A DNA stretch of 64,000 nucleotides. Source: Argyresthia goedartella (lineage: Eukaryota > Arthropoda > Insecta > Lepidoptera > Argyresthiidae). The stretch is taken from positions 6,718,501-6,782,500 of the forward strand of contig OX463827.1 of assembly GCA_949825045.1 (NCBI GenBank), read 5' to 3'. Of this stretch, positions 10,588 to 21,291 are shown one piece after another (the first letter of the stretch is position 1; each line of letters begins with the position of its first letter). Below the pieces are notes generated by a model that worked only from the letters and a program-made list of their open reading frames with translations, was not told the origin of the DNA and did no database searches. The translations under genes and the position numbers were made by a program.

Positions 10588-11106
10588 AAAAAAAAGCTTT
10601 TATTTAAATGATCTATAAAGAAGAAAATAAAATTTCAATGAAATTTTATCATAAAGACGGTTTTCTTTCCAACATAGGATAATGAAATATACACCTTTCT
10701 TTGTCGAACAACCGTATCTAAAAATCAAACCCGTATTATTTTACATTACACAATTTTAAATGATATAAAATGATACAATTTTAAATGATATAAAAGCTTG
10801 TTGCGGGATTTATTTGTGTAGATTGTGTAAAATATGTATGTACATCTAAATACCAACCTTATCAAAACTACACAAGTAAACCCCCCAACAAGTTTTATAT
10901 CATTTAAATTGTGTAATGTAAAAAAACGGGTTTGATTTTTAGATACGGTTGTTTCGACAAAGAAAGCTGTTTACATTACCATAACACAAAAAAGCGTGTG
11001 TATTATTTCAGAGTCCTCTGTTGGAAAGAAAACCGTCTTTATGATAAATTGTCATTGAAATTTTATTTTCTTCTTTTTAGAGCATTTAATTAAAAGCTTT
11101 TTTCTT
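10588..11106. mobile_element. Long foldback (TIR) element
   Basis: Two arms of about 230-250 bp pair with each other. The left arm has AAGCTTTTATTTAAATG, AAGAAGAAAATAAAATTTCA, AAAGACGGTTTTCTTTCCAA, TCTTTGTCGAACAACCGTAT and AAAAATCAAACCCGT. The right arm carries the reverse complement of each in order. The left arm has a 25-bp duplication of ACAATTTTAAATGATATAAA, and the right arm has an extra ~20 bp around TGTTTACATTACCATAACAC. The centre (about 10805-10875) is short and non-coding. Confidence 0.8.
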
Positions 11107-11109
11107 AAT

Positions 11110-11494
11110 ATTTTTTAGTTTTAATTTATTTTTATACTGATATGAACACGATTTTACAGTCCAGCTGATTCTTCTACTTCAGATTTGAATGCCATTGCGA
11201 CTGATATCAGAAATACTTTATAAGACTACTATTGTAGCTCTATTCTGTATTTTTACAACTATCCCGATACCTTTAAAATTTATGTTTTGAAGGATGTTCG
11301 ACAACTTCAAATTGACGTTTGACTAATCAGCCTTATCATCTAAATCTAGGATTTTTTTTGAAAAATGGACCAATCACAACAACGCAGAACAAGCAATGTC
11401 GCTATAAAAGACCTCGTGTCAAATTTGATTGATATTTCTTTTCAAAGCGATTGATATTCCTAGATGTTCGAAGTACATTTTACTATACTAGTTA
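11110..11494. other. No gene recognised
   Basis: AT-rich DNA without long frames. Nothing identified. Confidence 0.4.
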
Positions 11495-11656
11495 TTGTGC
11501 ACTGCCTACCTACCTTTTATAATAATATTTCCTTTAATGTCTTGGTTTGCTGGAAGAAACCTCCCCTTAGAGAAAAGCTCGCCTTTGTAAATACATTTTA
11601 TTTTAATGTAATTTGTAAAATATTTGTGTGCAATTAAAAATTATGAATAATGACGA
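11495..11656 (+). mobile_element. LINE 3' UTR fragment
   Basis: Matches the 3' UTR at about 830-985 with the same ordered blocks (ATTGTGCACTGCCTACC, CTTGGTTTGCTGGAAGAAA, AAGCTCGCCTTTGTAAAT, AATTATGAATAATGACG). Only the 3' end was inserted. Confidence 0.75.
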
Positions 11657-11659
11657 CAT

Positions 11660-12480
11660 TTAAAGCGACTTGTTTGGGAATAGTGTAGGGTGTGCAATTT
11701 AAGTTTGCGACCACGCGAAGCTTTTCCGCAATCTTTTTCCGATTCAAATTAGGTTAAAAACAAGAACATCACCATGGCAACCATTTCCAATCCAATTCGC
11801 CACTATAGGCTTTATTTGCCTAATACCAAGACATGTTTTAAGACGGTCACGGTAATTTTTCGGATCAAAATAGGTTCCTAATCTGAATGGGCATAAAACG
11901 TTGTGGTAACGCCCTAGCTTACTTGACGGGGTGTACACCCCCGAAATATTCTATCATTTGTTGGTTTTCCCTTATATCTTCTAAATTATAGAGTGAACAG
12001 AAAAGCATCCCAAGACAAAGTTGTAGACATTAAATTGCCTTTCATTTTCATTAATAAAAACCATATTCGGCCGAATACTTACCGAAAAACAGTTGTTAAA
12101 ATATGAAACTACAAAATGTAAACCGAAGACCTCAAGCAACAAAGATTTTTACAGGATCGATTTTATGAACAACAATTCAATCAAACAAGACGATTATGAA
12201 GACGTTACAAATTAGCTTGAGATAAAAGTGTGTTTGGGTAATCGCCGATGTTCGTTTAGGCTTATTTATTGTGTCAGGGGTTTTTAAAATTGACTATTTA
12301 TTAGTTGCAGTAAATGATTGTTCTTCTTTTTACGAACTCCTGGGTCTTTTCATTTTATATCCACTAATTCAACTCTTCTACTTCCTTCTACTCCTATGCG
12401 TCGAGCTGTCGCAGCTGTCCGGCACAGACTGAGCGCGTTTGTTCCAATTGCCTTAAAAAGGTTTTAAAAGAAATCAAGCC
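11660..12480. other. No gene recognised
   Basis: No convincing frame. AAAACGTTGTGGTAACGCCC near 11899 suggests another degraded dispersed repeat. Otherwise nothing seen. Confidence 0.35.
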
Positions 12481-12489
12481 GAGGCGTCT

Positions 12490-12690
12490 ACACTAGTGTA
12501 TACATAATTACTCAAAGTATGTACATTACAAATTTCATCCAAATCCGTCCAGTCGTTTCAGCGTGAAAGAGTAACAAACATATAAACCCACACACACACA
12601 CACACACATACACACACACACACACACCCACACATTCAAACTTTCGCAATTATATGTATCTAATTATGAGTAGGATTCACAGTGCAATTA
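12490..12690 (+). repeat. Dispersed repeat with (CA)n
   Basis: AAATCCGTCCAGTCGTTTCA and GCGTGAAAGAGTAACAAACA lead into a (CA)n run at 12591-12629 and then CAAACTTTCGCAATTAT. This block order is common in lepidopteran LINE-derived repeats. Confidence 0.55.
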
Positions 12691-12699
12691 TGGAGTTAT

Positions 12700-13555
12700 T
12701 AGATTTAACTGCAGTAATCAAGTTACACGCAGCAATATAAAGTATAAAATTTCAGAGTCTAGGTTTTACAGAACGAATACATTAAAGTTAAAATTTAAAG
12801 CGTAAAGATAACATCCGTGATAGAAACAATAAAACGTGATGCAGCAGTTTAACGCTAATTGTAAAATGGATGTAGTAGGGAAATAAAATTCATAGCCCGG
12901 CAATACGTTTTATATAAACGGAATGAAATAAATAATTTTTAAATGATTCTCGTTTTAAGAACGAATATAAAGAAGGGAAAACTAATAAAGGCGTATTAAA
13001 TAACGGAATGGGCCATGTAAAAATATAAAACAAAGGTAACAAACTGAGTAAACCATTTCGAGATAATTGTGTTTCTAACTTAATTCCGTTATTCCCATCA
13101 AAAAAGATTACAGGATTACTGAAATACCCGCACAAAACATATGCACTTCATTTGTCCTCTACGGCGTAGTTTTTTCAAATTCCCTCCGCGGTTAAGTTGG
13201 CTGTTCTGCGTAAAACTGTAAAGTATCAACAGTTTTTCTGTCAGACGATAACGCAGATGTCAGTCGGAACGTAAACAGATATTGATATTATAGTTTTTTA
13301 GTTTTATAATCGGAATCAACCAGCCTCAAGCACAGCCGTTCCAAAACTGTGAGCAAGTGACGTCACGAGGAGAGTTATTCTAAAAATTATCAAAAAAAAA
13401 TAAGACACCCATTACCCGAAATATTCAAATTAGTTTCTTAAAACAGGCAAAAAATTCACAAAATAAAATAAAAAGTAGTTCATACTTTTTTGCATGGCCC
13501 ATTAACAAATACGGATTGTACGATACGGGGCACAGACATACACTCACGTTATAGC
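12700..13555. other. No gene recognised
   Basis: The open frame at 12890-13135 on the minus strand has no recognisable domain. No repeat shared within the window was found. Confidence 0.4.
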
Positions 13556-13562
13556 CAGTAGC

Positions 13563-14075
13563 ATAGATGTCGCAGTTGGTTGGTTAAATCATACCCTTAA
13601 CTAACTCTCTAGACCGTTAATTCAATACCGACGTTTAACCAAGTCACTAGCATTTTGATCTAAATAAAGCATCGTCGAAAACGTTTAACAATCTGTCTTA
13701 CCGAAAGCGTGCGTGTTGAAAAACAAGATGGCTTCACGACAACAGCTGAATTGCACATCTTAAATCAGGGCAAAACATTGCGGTAGCTTAGGTGAAGGGT
13801 AAAGCGGGTGAGCGAAGCGAAGCCCCCTTTATCTTTCGTGTTAGGTTGAACATGTAAGAACAACAAAATACTTAAAACATAAGCTTAAGTACACATAAAA
13901 AATATATTTATATTGTATTGTCTTGTTGCCTAGTAAGGTTTAGATAACTCGTTAAACATTTCGTTCACTCACTTGTCTGACGGAATTTTAGTGACTTGAT
14001 TAAACGTCGGCATTGAATTAACGGTCTAGAGTTAGTTAAGTGTCTGATTTAACCAACAAACTGCAACATAGATAT
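13563..14075 (-). mobile_element. Miniature element family D (core-bearing, long TIRs)
   Basis: The left end (GATGTCGCAGTTGGTTGGTT at about 13567) and right end (AACCAACAAACTGCAACATA to about 14070) are inverted and pair for about 85 bp. The arms include CTCTAGACCGTTAATTCAAT and CCGACGTTTAA. The interior holds the shared core on the minus strand (about 13765-13905): ATCAGGGCAAAACATTGCGG, AGCTTAGGTGAAGGG, hairpin 13801-13830 and CGTGTTAGGTTGAACATG. There is no coding sequence. These ends differ from those of families A, B and C. Confidence 0.75.
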
Positions 14076-14209
14076 AAGATAGCGTCACGCCTTTTCACAT
14101 ACGAGGTGGCAGAGGTACAATCAGTCAGTTGTTGTCTGTAGTCGTTGCTAATCAAATGCTAACTATTAATTAAACATTTAAAACATTCCCGACACAATTA
14201 ATGCAACCT

Positions 14210-14410
14210 TAAGTTTCTTTCAACCGACTTGTTTTTTGTATAACTTTTCAACCGCTGAACCGAATTTAATAAAACATGGCTATGAACCACCGCAGGCAAG
14301 TCTGATTCTAAATAAAAAAAACGCATCGAAGTCCGTCCACATGTTTGAGCGCTAGAGTGCCGCGGACAGAAGCACAAACTAATAACACCCCTCCATCAAT
14401 CGTGGTTCAA
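14210..14410 (+). repeat. Dispersed repeat with TTTCAACCGCTGAACCGA
   Basis: Blocks GAACCGAATTTAATAAAACA, GTCCGTCCACATGTTTGAGC and GCTAGAGTGCCGCGGACAG, then AACACCCCTC, match in order the minus strand of 57835-58080. An old lepidopteran repeat family with no coding sequence. Confidence 0.6.
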
Positions 14411-14419
14411 AAATACTAA

Positions 14420-14995
14420 TTCCTAGGAATAGGGTGATATGATATTCTATAGCAAATATGACATTCCACACGTGACTCAACTATTGCAGCCAACAATCTC
14501 CATGAAAAGTTTGTCTGTCGCCAATGTTTGTCCAATCACCTGCACCGTAAATATGAGACGCTAACGCAAACAACTTTCTCCATTGAAATTGATCCCTTAC
14601 ATGCGATGCGACTGGATGAGTATACGAAGGTGTTTATTTACTTATTTTATTACCCGATTTCGCTAGATGGAGGGTACTGTTTTTCGTAATATATGTCGTA
14701 ATGATTTTTAGATGTCACGCGCATCCATGTGGCTCGGATGCACAACAGACATCTCGATGTTTAACGGGCACTCAAACTCAAGCGAACACTGGCTAGGGAA
14801 AAGTCAGAGCGCCACTATGACATAATAGCACTTCATTTGAGCATTTCACATAAAAATGAATCATTAGCCCTAAGACACTGTCAAATGCCCACCTTTGCGA
14901 TGGTAAGCGATATTCCTCCTGAAGTAGATACTTTTCCCATCCGGTTAAAATATATGTTATGAAGACATTCCTTTCCTTCAATCATAGTGTCTGAA
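14420..14995. other. No gene recognised
   Basis: A minus-strand frame at 14793-14981 has no known domain. Nothing else seen. Confidence 0.35.
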
Positions 14996-14997
14996 AG

Positions 14998-15123
14998 AAA
15001 CCGGTCAGTGCCAGTCTAACTCGCGCACGAAGGGTTCAGTACCACCGTACAATGGCAGTGGATAGTGTGGAGTGAATAGTTTGGATTTTACATAGCAAAA
15101 TGTTATTTACAAAGTTATCGGTA
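14998..15123 (+). repeat. GGGTTCCGTACC-type repeat, 5' part, cut by a LINE
   Basis: It follows the 56.36-kb copy (CGCACGAAGGGTTCAGTACC, GTGTGGAGTGAATAGTTTGG, TTTACAAAGTTATCGGT) up to about 15123, where LINE sequence starts. The first ~25 residues of the LINE-containing frame (from 15100) are therefore repeat-derived. Confidence 0.7.
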
Positions 15124-17331
15124 CGGCACGGCTACTCAATCCATCACCATCGCCATCACTCGGCTTGGGGTTCCCCTCGCAACGACAGTTTTGGTAGGGC
15201 CCTAGTAGATCTCTTTGATGATTTAAACCTATGTTTGCTGAATGATGGTTCAGCTACACGATTAACTCCCCCAAATCAAAACAAAAGCTGTGTTGACTTG
15301 TCACTATGTTCCCCAGACCTGGCTTCCCTGATCTTCTGGCATAGGTTGAACCTTACTCATGGTAGTGACCACTTCCCATTAAAAATGACCATTCCTTCGT
15401 CATCCATCCCCCACAGGGACTTCAACCCCTTATTAAAGTACCGTGTGTCTCAAGCCAACTGGGATGGTTATTCTGATAAACTTAGCCTACTCACCAGCTC
15501 TCTTCCTGATGTTCATGAGGGCAATGCTGTTGATTGCTACTCTCAATTCACTAACGCTATATCATCTGCTGCTGATGAATCGATCCCGCTTAAGAACTCG
15601 GCTTCTGAAAAAGTATCTTCTCCACCATGGTGGGATAGAGAGTGTACAGAAATAATCAAAGCTCGCAATAATGCTGAAGTAATCTACATATCTGCTATGA
15701 CCGTTGATAACCTAGTTAGTTATCGTAAAATAGTGGCTAGATCCAGACGTCTCTTTAGAAAGAAAAAATACCAGGGGTGGAAACGATTTTGTTCCACTCT
15801 TTCTCCATCAACTCCAGCTAGTTTGGTTTGGCATTATATTAACAGGTATAGAAGGGGTTGTGTTCATCATAACTCTCCCCGCATCCCCCATCATATTGCT
15901 ATAAATTTCCTTAATAAATTGGCTCCTGACTATGTCCCTCTCCTAGAGGAATCTTGCAATTCCCATACATTACCTACTATCAATGACCCTTTGGATGCTT
16001 CATTTTCCATTGCAGAACTTCAATCAGTATTATCCCATGTCCGCGACTCAGCCCCTGGGATGGATGGATTCCCATATTCATTTCTAACAAATGCAGGCCT
16101 GCCAGCTTTAGAGTATCTGTTAAAACTTGTGAACATTTTTTATAATACAGGTTATGTTCCAGACTCTTGGAAGGAACAAATCGTTATCCCCCTTCTGAAA
16201 CCCGGTAAGTCCCCGGATGTAGCTGATCATTATAGACCTTTAGCCCTGTCCTCGGTCTTGGCAAAAACCCTAGAGCATCTCATTAAGAATCGATTGGAGT
16301 GGTTTGTGGAGTCTAAGGGTATCCTTGCTCAATCTCAATTTGGTTTTCGCAAAGGCTACAGTACATCTGATAGTCTTAGCATATTCATCACTGATGTTCG
16401 GCTAGCTTTCTCCAAAAAACAATCTGTCCTAGCTGTGTTCTTGGACATATCTGCTGCTTATGACAATGTACTTCTTTCAGTGCTCAGGTACAAGTTACAA
16501 CAGCTGAACATCCCTGTAAGAATGAGAAACTGCATTTGCAGTCTGCTTATGTCCAGATCAATCTCACTTCGTATCCCTGGCGAGAGCTTTGAACCCCGTA
16601 CGGTGTGGAGAGGCCTCCCCCAGGGATCTGTTCTCAGTCCTCTACTATATAATATTTATACTGCTTCTCTTCATACTTCCCTAAATAACGATTGTCAAAA
16701 TTTACAATATGCTGACGATCTGTGTCTGTACATTCCTAGCTCAAGTGTTGAAGATGCTGGGGAGTCAATGCAAGTCTATCTCAACTCATTGAATGCTTGG
16801 CTGCTATCCAATGGTCTCAATCTATCAGCTTCTAAGAGCACTGTGGTAGTGTTTTCTAGGAAGAGGGACATTACTGACATAGATTTAAAAATAAACAATT
16901 CCTCTATCCCTGTTCGTAATTCTGTAAAATTCTTAGGCGTATTCCTAGACTCAAAATTATCTGGTTCCGTTCATCTAAATTATATTGTTAATAAATGCGA
17001 AAAGACAATAAATATTCTTCGAGTTCTCTCTGGGGTATGGTGGGGTGCCCACCCATTTACTCTGAAATTGATGTATAATGCCCTCATTAGGAGTGTACTT
17101 GACTATGGATCCTATCTTTTAGAACCTTGTAGTAAACTGGCTCTTTGCAAATTGGATGGTATCCTATCTAAGGCACTTAGAATTATAACTGGATGCATGA
17201 AATCATCTCCTATAAATGCCTTACAGGTGGAGTGCGGAGATCCTTCTTTGATTCTAAGGAGACAATATCTCTTTGACCGGTTTATATATAGGGCTTATTT
17301 ATTCTCAAATCATCCTCTTTTTTTAAAATAG
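15124..17331 (+). CDS. ORF2 (endonuclease C-terminus and reverse transcriptase) of an I-type LINE
   Basis: The frame opens at 15100, but residues before about 15145 come from the older repeat. It then shows the end of an AP-like endonuclease (HHSAWGS, later HGSDHFPLKM with the catalytic SDH) and a full RT domain: SAPGMDGFPYSFLT, PLLKPGKSPDVADHYRPLAL, SQFGFRKGYSTSDSL, VFLDISAAYDNV, GLPQGSVLSPLLYNIYT and an intact LQYADDLCLYI. The endonuclease N-terminus and ORF1 are missing, so the copy is 5'-truncated. The stop at 17329-17331 follows a run of seven T; one more T would keep the frame open into the RNase H part at 17514. Clade assignment (I or a relative) rests on the RT plus RNase H layout. 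Confidence 0.85.
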   Translation, partial: RHGYSIHHHRHHSAWGSPRNDSFGRALVDLFDDLNLCLLNDGSATRLTPPNQNKSCVDLSLCSPDLASLIFWHRLNLTHGSDHFPLKMTIPSSSIPHRDFNPLLKYRVSQANWDGYSDKLSLLTSSLPDVHEGNAVDCYSQFTNAISSAADESIPLKNSASEKVSSPPWWDRECTEIIKARNNAEVIYISAMTVDNLVSYRKIVARSRRLFRKKKYQGWKRFCSTLSPSTPASLVWHYINRYRRGCVHHNSPRIPHHIAINFLNKLAPDYVPLLEESCNSHTLPTINDPLDASFSIAELQSVLSHVRDSAPGMDGFPYSFLTNAGLPALEYLLKLVNIFYNTGYVPDSWKEQIVIPLLKPGKSPDVADHYRPLALSSVLAKTLEHLIKNRLEWFVESKGILAQSQFGFRKGYSTSDSLSIFITDVRLAFSKKQSVLAVFLDISAAYDNVLLSVLRYKLQQLNIPVRMRNCICSLLMSRSISLRIPGESFEPRTVWRGLPQGSVLSPLLYNIYTASLHTSLNNDCQNLQYADDLCLYIPSSSVEDAGESMQVYLNSLNAWLLSNGLNLSASKSTVVVFSRKRDITDIDLKINNSSIPVRNSVKFLGVFLDSKLSGSVHLNYIVNKCEKTINILRVLSGVWWGAHPFTLKLMYNALIRSVLDYGSYLLEPCSKLALCKLDGILSKALRIITGCMKSSPINALQVECGDPSLILRRQYLFDRFIYRAYLFSNHPLFLK

Positions 17332-17335
17332 AATC

Positions 17336-18422
17336 CCTTAATAATATTTGCAATATTCGTAATGAATATAGGAAATGTAAGAGTCCTCCTCTTATTCTCA
17401 ATAGTTTCCGAAAGCTTAAAAACATCGAGGACTCCTGCCCAATCATCCGAAAAGATAAATTACCATTATATTGTTTCCCCCTGCCAACTGTCCTCTTCAC
17501 TCCGAAAATTATTTTGGATCTTAATATTGTAAAAGGTTCTCCTTTAGCAAACTCGTCCTTCAACTCGGTTTTAAGATCAAGATGGGAAGACTGGCAATAT
17601 TTTTATACTGACGCCTCCAGGCTGGAAGAGACTGTTCCGACTGGTTTCGCAGTATACTTTAAAAATTCTAAAATAGAAATTAAACTTCAGAGCCCGCCTC
17701 AAAGCTCAGTGTACACAGGAGAATGCCTTGCGATCTTGGAAGCTTGCTCGTTTATTGAATCCCATAATATAAGACAATCTTTAATAATTTCGGACTCCAA
17801 AAGTTGCTTACAAGCCCTCCAACAAAATCAATTTAAATCAAAAGTGCATAGTAATATTATTATGGAAATCAAAAATATCCTTTATTCCCAAAAAAATTTT
17901 GCTGTAATTTTGGTTTGGATCCCTAGTCATTCTGGCATTATTGGTAATGATCACGTTGATGAGTTGGCTAAACGTGCGGCCTTAGATAATAACAGTAATC
18001 GAAAGTACTTCTCTAACCACTGTTATGACTTGCTCAGCATTCCCGGTAAAGATCTTCAGAAGACTTGGTCAGATGTGTGGCATGAATCAAGTCGAAATAA
18101 AGGAGCTTTTTACGCTTCAATTCAGCCAAGTATTCCAAGCAAACCATGGTTTTTCAATTTTAAAAAACTACCAAAGATATTAGTTACAATTTTATGCAGA
18201 ATACGCTTAGGTCACTGCTGTTCTCCAGTGTTTTTAAAGAAGATAAAAATCAGAGATTCCTCCATTTGCGAGTGCGGTCTTGAGGATGGGTCCGTTGACC
18301 ATATTTTCTTTAACTGCCCCATTTATGGCCTTGATTCCTTGTACTCCCTAATACCCTCAATCGGTCTCCCTATCCCTACTAATATTCGCCACCTTCTTTC
18401 TCTATTCCCTACCCAAAGATAG
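17336..18422 (+). CDS. RNase H domain and zinc-knuckle tail of the same LINE
   Basis: An ATG-initiated frame runs from 17514, but readable protein in this frame begins upstream near 17336, directly after the T-run frameshift. RNase H active-site residues are all present: FYTDASRL (Asp), GECLAILEA (Glu), IISDSKSCLQAL (Asp) and HSGIIGNDHVDELAKRA (His, Asp). A cysteine/histidine cluster, CECGLEDGSVDHIFFNC, follows near the C-terminus, as usual in I and R1-group elements. One T-run slip therefore separates two otherwise intact halves, implying a fairly recent insertion. Confidence 0.85.
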
Positions 18423-18732
18423 TAGTTTTATTAGCTAAATTTATCCATATTAATAAAATAAAATTATAATAGATATGTATCCCCTTCCTTCCCTTTATGT
18501 TATTGTGTTGTCCCTTAGTTTATTTTGTGTGTGTTATGTATATATTGCATGGAACTAACCGATAATGTAAAACTTTATTTCAGATAGACACCTACTAAAA
18601 TGTATTCAGCCAATTTAAGATTTGCCCCGCGTCCCTTCACATGTGCCTCCACTACATGATACTGGCAGAAATTGTCTGGCAATAGCAGGACAGATTGCCA
18701 TTAGTTAAAAAATGAAATGAAATGAAATCGAG
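18423..18732 (+). mobile_element. 3' UTR and (GAAAT)n tail of the I-type LINE
   Basis: Non-coding 3' UTR ending in AAATGAAATGAAATGAAAT at 18713-18730. A short tandem tail is a usual LINE 3' terminus. No matching target duplication was recognised at the 5' junction near 15124. Confidence 0.7.
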
Positions 18733-18734
18733 CG

Positions 18735-19665
18735 TCGAGAAAAATCCATACGGTTTGAGGCAAATATGAAAAAATTTTTCGAAAATCGTATCAGACAATA
18801 GTGAAGACAGGGGAAACGTGCAACATTTTATGACTAATAACACGCTGTTTATATACACAAATAACACCCATAAAAGAGCGCATTTTGATAGCGATACCAT
18901 TTTTACGAGTGTTCCATGTGAACTGCAGAAATGTAGCAGTTATGAAGTAAGGCGAGGACTAGGAATATCCGCTAGAAAATTTGTAGAAAAGCCTCTACTA
19001 AAGGTCATATATAGGTGGATCCCACCACTCTGTATGTTTCTCCTAGGTAATGCTAACGATAAATAAATATTCTATTACCATCACATAAACACCTGCCCAT
19101 TCCACTACAGTAAAATGTATAAAAACTTATGACATAGGCGAAATTAACGTGTAGACCGTATTGATTAAGAATGGGTATTATTTAAATTTAATTTACGAAT
19201 GTCAAAAATACTGAATTTGCCTTACAAAACTACTAAACTGCCCGACAAACTGAGCGCGACTAGAAATTCTGGTTTTATCTGACAAAATACTAATTGAAAT
19301 ACGAAAACCAGCAGCTTGAAAACCTTAGTTTGAATGTTGAATTTTGTTGTTCTGACATGTTCAACCTAAGACGAAGCATAAAAGTATTATCCTTCACCTA
19401 CCCTGACTCACCACTTTGCCCAGACAGTCTTTATTTAACCAATAAGCGCTGGCTATAAACCATTTGGTAATTTTGCCACGCAATTAAGTAAATTTTTGCT
19501 TATTTCAGGTAATTCCGCTGTCCATGATCATTCGCTCAGTTAGTTTGTTATTCACTCATTTTATTTTCCCCCATTAAGAGTTAGATTGATTGGTTTCATT
19601 AATGAAAAAATAAAAATCTTATTTGTTGAATAATATTTTCAAAGATATCTCTGTCTATCTACCAG
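18735..19665. other. Intron or intergenic DNA before the elongase exon
   Basis: No exon of the elongase or of the ORP gene was recognised here. A degraded core-like stretch (TTGTTGTTCTGACATGTTCA, then ACCTAAGACGAAGCATAAA, near 19345-19400) resembles the shared core of families A-D. Frames at 18652-19066 look random. Confidence 0.45.
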
Positions 19666-19808
19666 GTGGCATAACTTCCTTTTCGCCACTCATCAACAAC
19701 TCGGTGCATGTTGTCATGTACAGTTACTACCTGGCTGCAGCAGAGGGGGGGCCCGGGCTGAGGGCCTTCCTGGCCAAGTATAAGAAGTGGCTAACGGTAA
19801 TGCAGATG
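19666..19808 (+). CDS. Elongase of very-long-chain fatty acids (ELO family), penultimate exon
   Basis: The exon follows a pyrimidine-rich acceptor (CTGTCTATCTACCAG) and ends at the donor ATG|GTAAGT. In frame it encodes a PGG turn, SVHVVMYSYYLAAA, and KYKKWLTVMQM. VHVVMYSYY is a strongly conserved ELO-family stretch just after the catalytic histidine box, inside the multi-pass ER membrane protein that performs the condensing step of fatty acid elongation. Phase is 1 at the acceptor and 0 at the donor. The exon with the HXXHH box was not found in the window and must lie upstream, possibly beyond the left edge. Start and intron borders are read by eye. Confidence 0.88.
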
Positions 19809-20754
19809 GTAAGTTAGACAGATAGTGTTGAACTGGATTAAAGGGGGTGGTGGTGTTAAATTACACTAAATTAAATTTAAATGCATGCGAGACCAATTCA
19901 ATCTAATAAAGTAAGTTCTGCTTCCATTTTATTTTAATTTAATTTAACATCATTCTATAATGATTTTATGGAATCTCAATAATTATATTAAATCTTTTAT
20001 GCTTGTTTTGTGTACTACAGTCAGTTTTTTTTAGTTTATTTAATTACATCATTTATACAAAGATGTCTTAAAATATATTTTGTTCTCTAGTTTAATTTGT
20101 CACATAAAGTATTAACTTTTTTGTTTTAAGAAACATGAAACATAACATGTCATCTGGTGCTAAATGAAGTCTTACAACCTCAAATTATTTTCTATTTTTG
20201 CTCGATTATCCAAGTCGGTGCCCGGGCAAGGCCATAGTTATTTAAGTCACTCTTTAGAATTCTATGAATTTAATATTTTTTCTATGTAATAATTTTTTGC
20301 GAAGATATGACGTTTAGTTGAGCAAATTTGAAGGTTTGAGCTAGGAGATTAATTTTCAATAAAACAACAACAGATTTGTTTATTGTCATTTGATGGATTA
20401 TAAAGATTAAAAAGATTTATATTGTATTTATTTTTATGCGCTAATCTTAGACTTTAAAATTAAAATTTACAGAATTGCAAATAGGTTCATCTAGCACCAT
20501 CTAGAAATATGTTGACTGAAACCAGGGAGTACATTACAATCATAACTTCCTGCGCCATCTCTGGATTATGAAGGGTTACTAATTCTAATCTGTATGGTAT
20601 GACCCTGTAGTAATTTCAGCCATAGGGGTGACAGACAAACATGCATTTTTGTATTTTTCTGTCCATATTCATGTTCTCTAATGTCCAATAAGTATGTCGC
20701 CATAGGTAAATATCAACAATTAATAACCGATACTTTAATGTTACTCTATTTCAG
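19809..20754 (+). other. Last intron of the elongase gene
   Basis: Starts GTAAGT and ends TTTCAG. AT-rich, with no repeat recognised and no open frame of note. Confidence 0.75.
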
Positions 20755-20955
20755 ATCCAATTCACCCTAATGATTGTCTACAGTGCCCAAGTATTCATGC
20801 CCTGGTGTCCAGCCCCTATAGGAGTCACCTATTTATACTTTCCTAATGTTATATTTGTATACTACATGTTCTACAATTTCTTCGAAGAGAACTACAGCCA
20901 GAAGCGCAAAATCAGCAAGAATGGTGGAGTAAATAACACTGAAAAGGTTCAGTGA
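20755..20955 (+). CDS. Elongase of very-long-chain fatty acids, last coding exon
   Basis: The acceptor is TTACTCTATTTCAG at 20754. The exon encodes QFTLMIVYSAQVFMPWCPAP, then a membrane segment with VTYLYFPNVIFVYYMFYNFF, and a lysine-rich tail ending KVQ at a TGA (20953-20955). It splices in phase 0 onto the 19666-19808 exon, giving the last transmembrane helices and cytosolic tail of an ELO protein. The only AATAAA found downstream before the next exon is at 21260-21265, which would place the 3' end of the mRNA close to the opposite-strand ORP exon. Confidence 0.88.
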   Translation: MQFTLMIVYSAQVFMPWCPAPIGVTYLYFPNVIFVYYMFYNFFEENYSQKRKISKNGGVNNTEKVQ

Positions 20956-21259
20956 TTTATTTATTTGTATTAATTTTAGGTTACATCAATTTTATATTTG
21001 GAATGGAAAGAAAGTAAATTTGTTTGTAACTTATTTGTAAGGAACTGTATTATAGTATTTTCTTACTGGGACTTGATCTGTTACATGCAACGATAACAAT
21101 TATCGGTCAGAGTGTCGATAAGGGGGCGGAAATTTGTGGGGTTGGAGACGTTTTCAGTGCTGAGGTATTATTTATCCCTGATAATCGGTAGGCAGCTCGA
21201 TAGAACAGCCAGCTATTTCTGATTCATTTGAGACCCATGAATTACTGTTCTTGTTTATC

Positions 21260-21265
21260 AATAAA
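21260..21265 (+). promoter_or_regulatory. Candidate poly(A) signal of the elongase
   Basis: AATAAA about 305 bp after the elongase stop. It is the first such hexamer on the + strand after 20955 and lies only 26 bp from the donor of the minus-strand ORP exon. Confidence 0.45.
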
Positions 21266-21291
21266 TAGAGGCAAATGTAGACGTCACTTAC

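Noticed and set aside
15130..15160. His-rich stretch SIHHHRHH as an elongase histidine box exon
   Set aside because: It runs directly into HSAWGS and a LINE endonuclease/RT frame, so it belongs to the retrotransposon.
21172..21291. Continuation of the ORP frame after SYYT
   Set aside because: A perfect GTAAGT donor follows, and the read-through peptide no longer resembles a PH domain.
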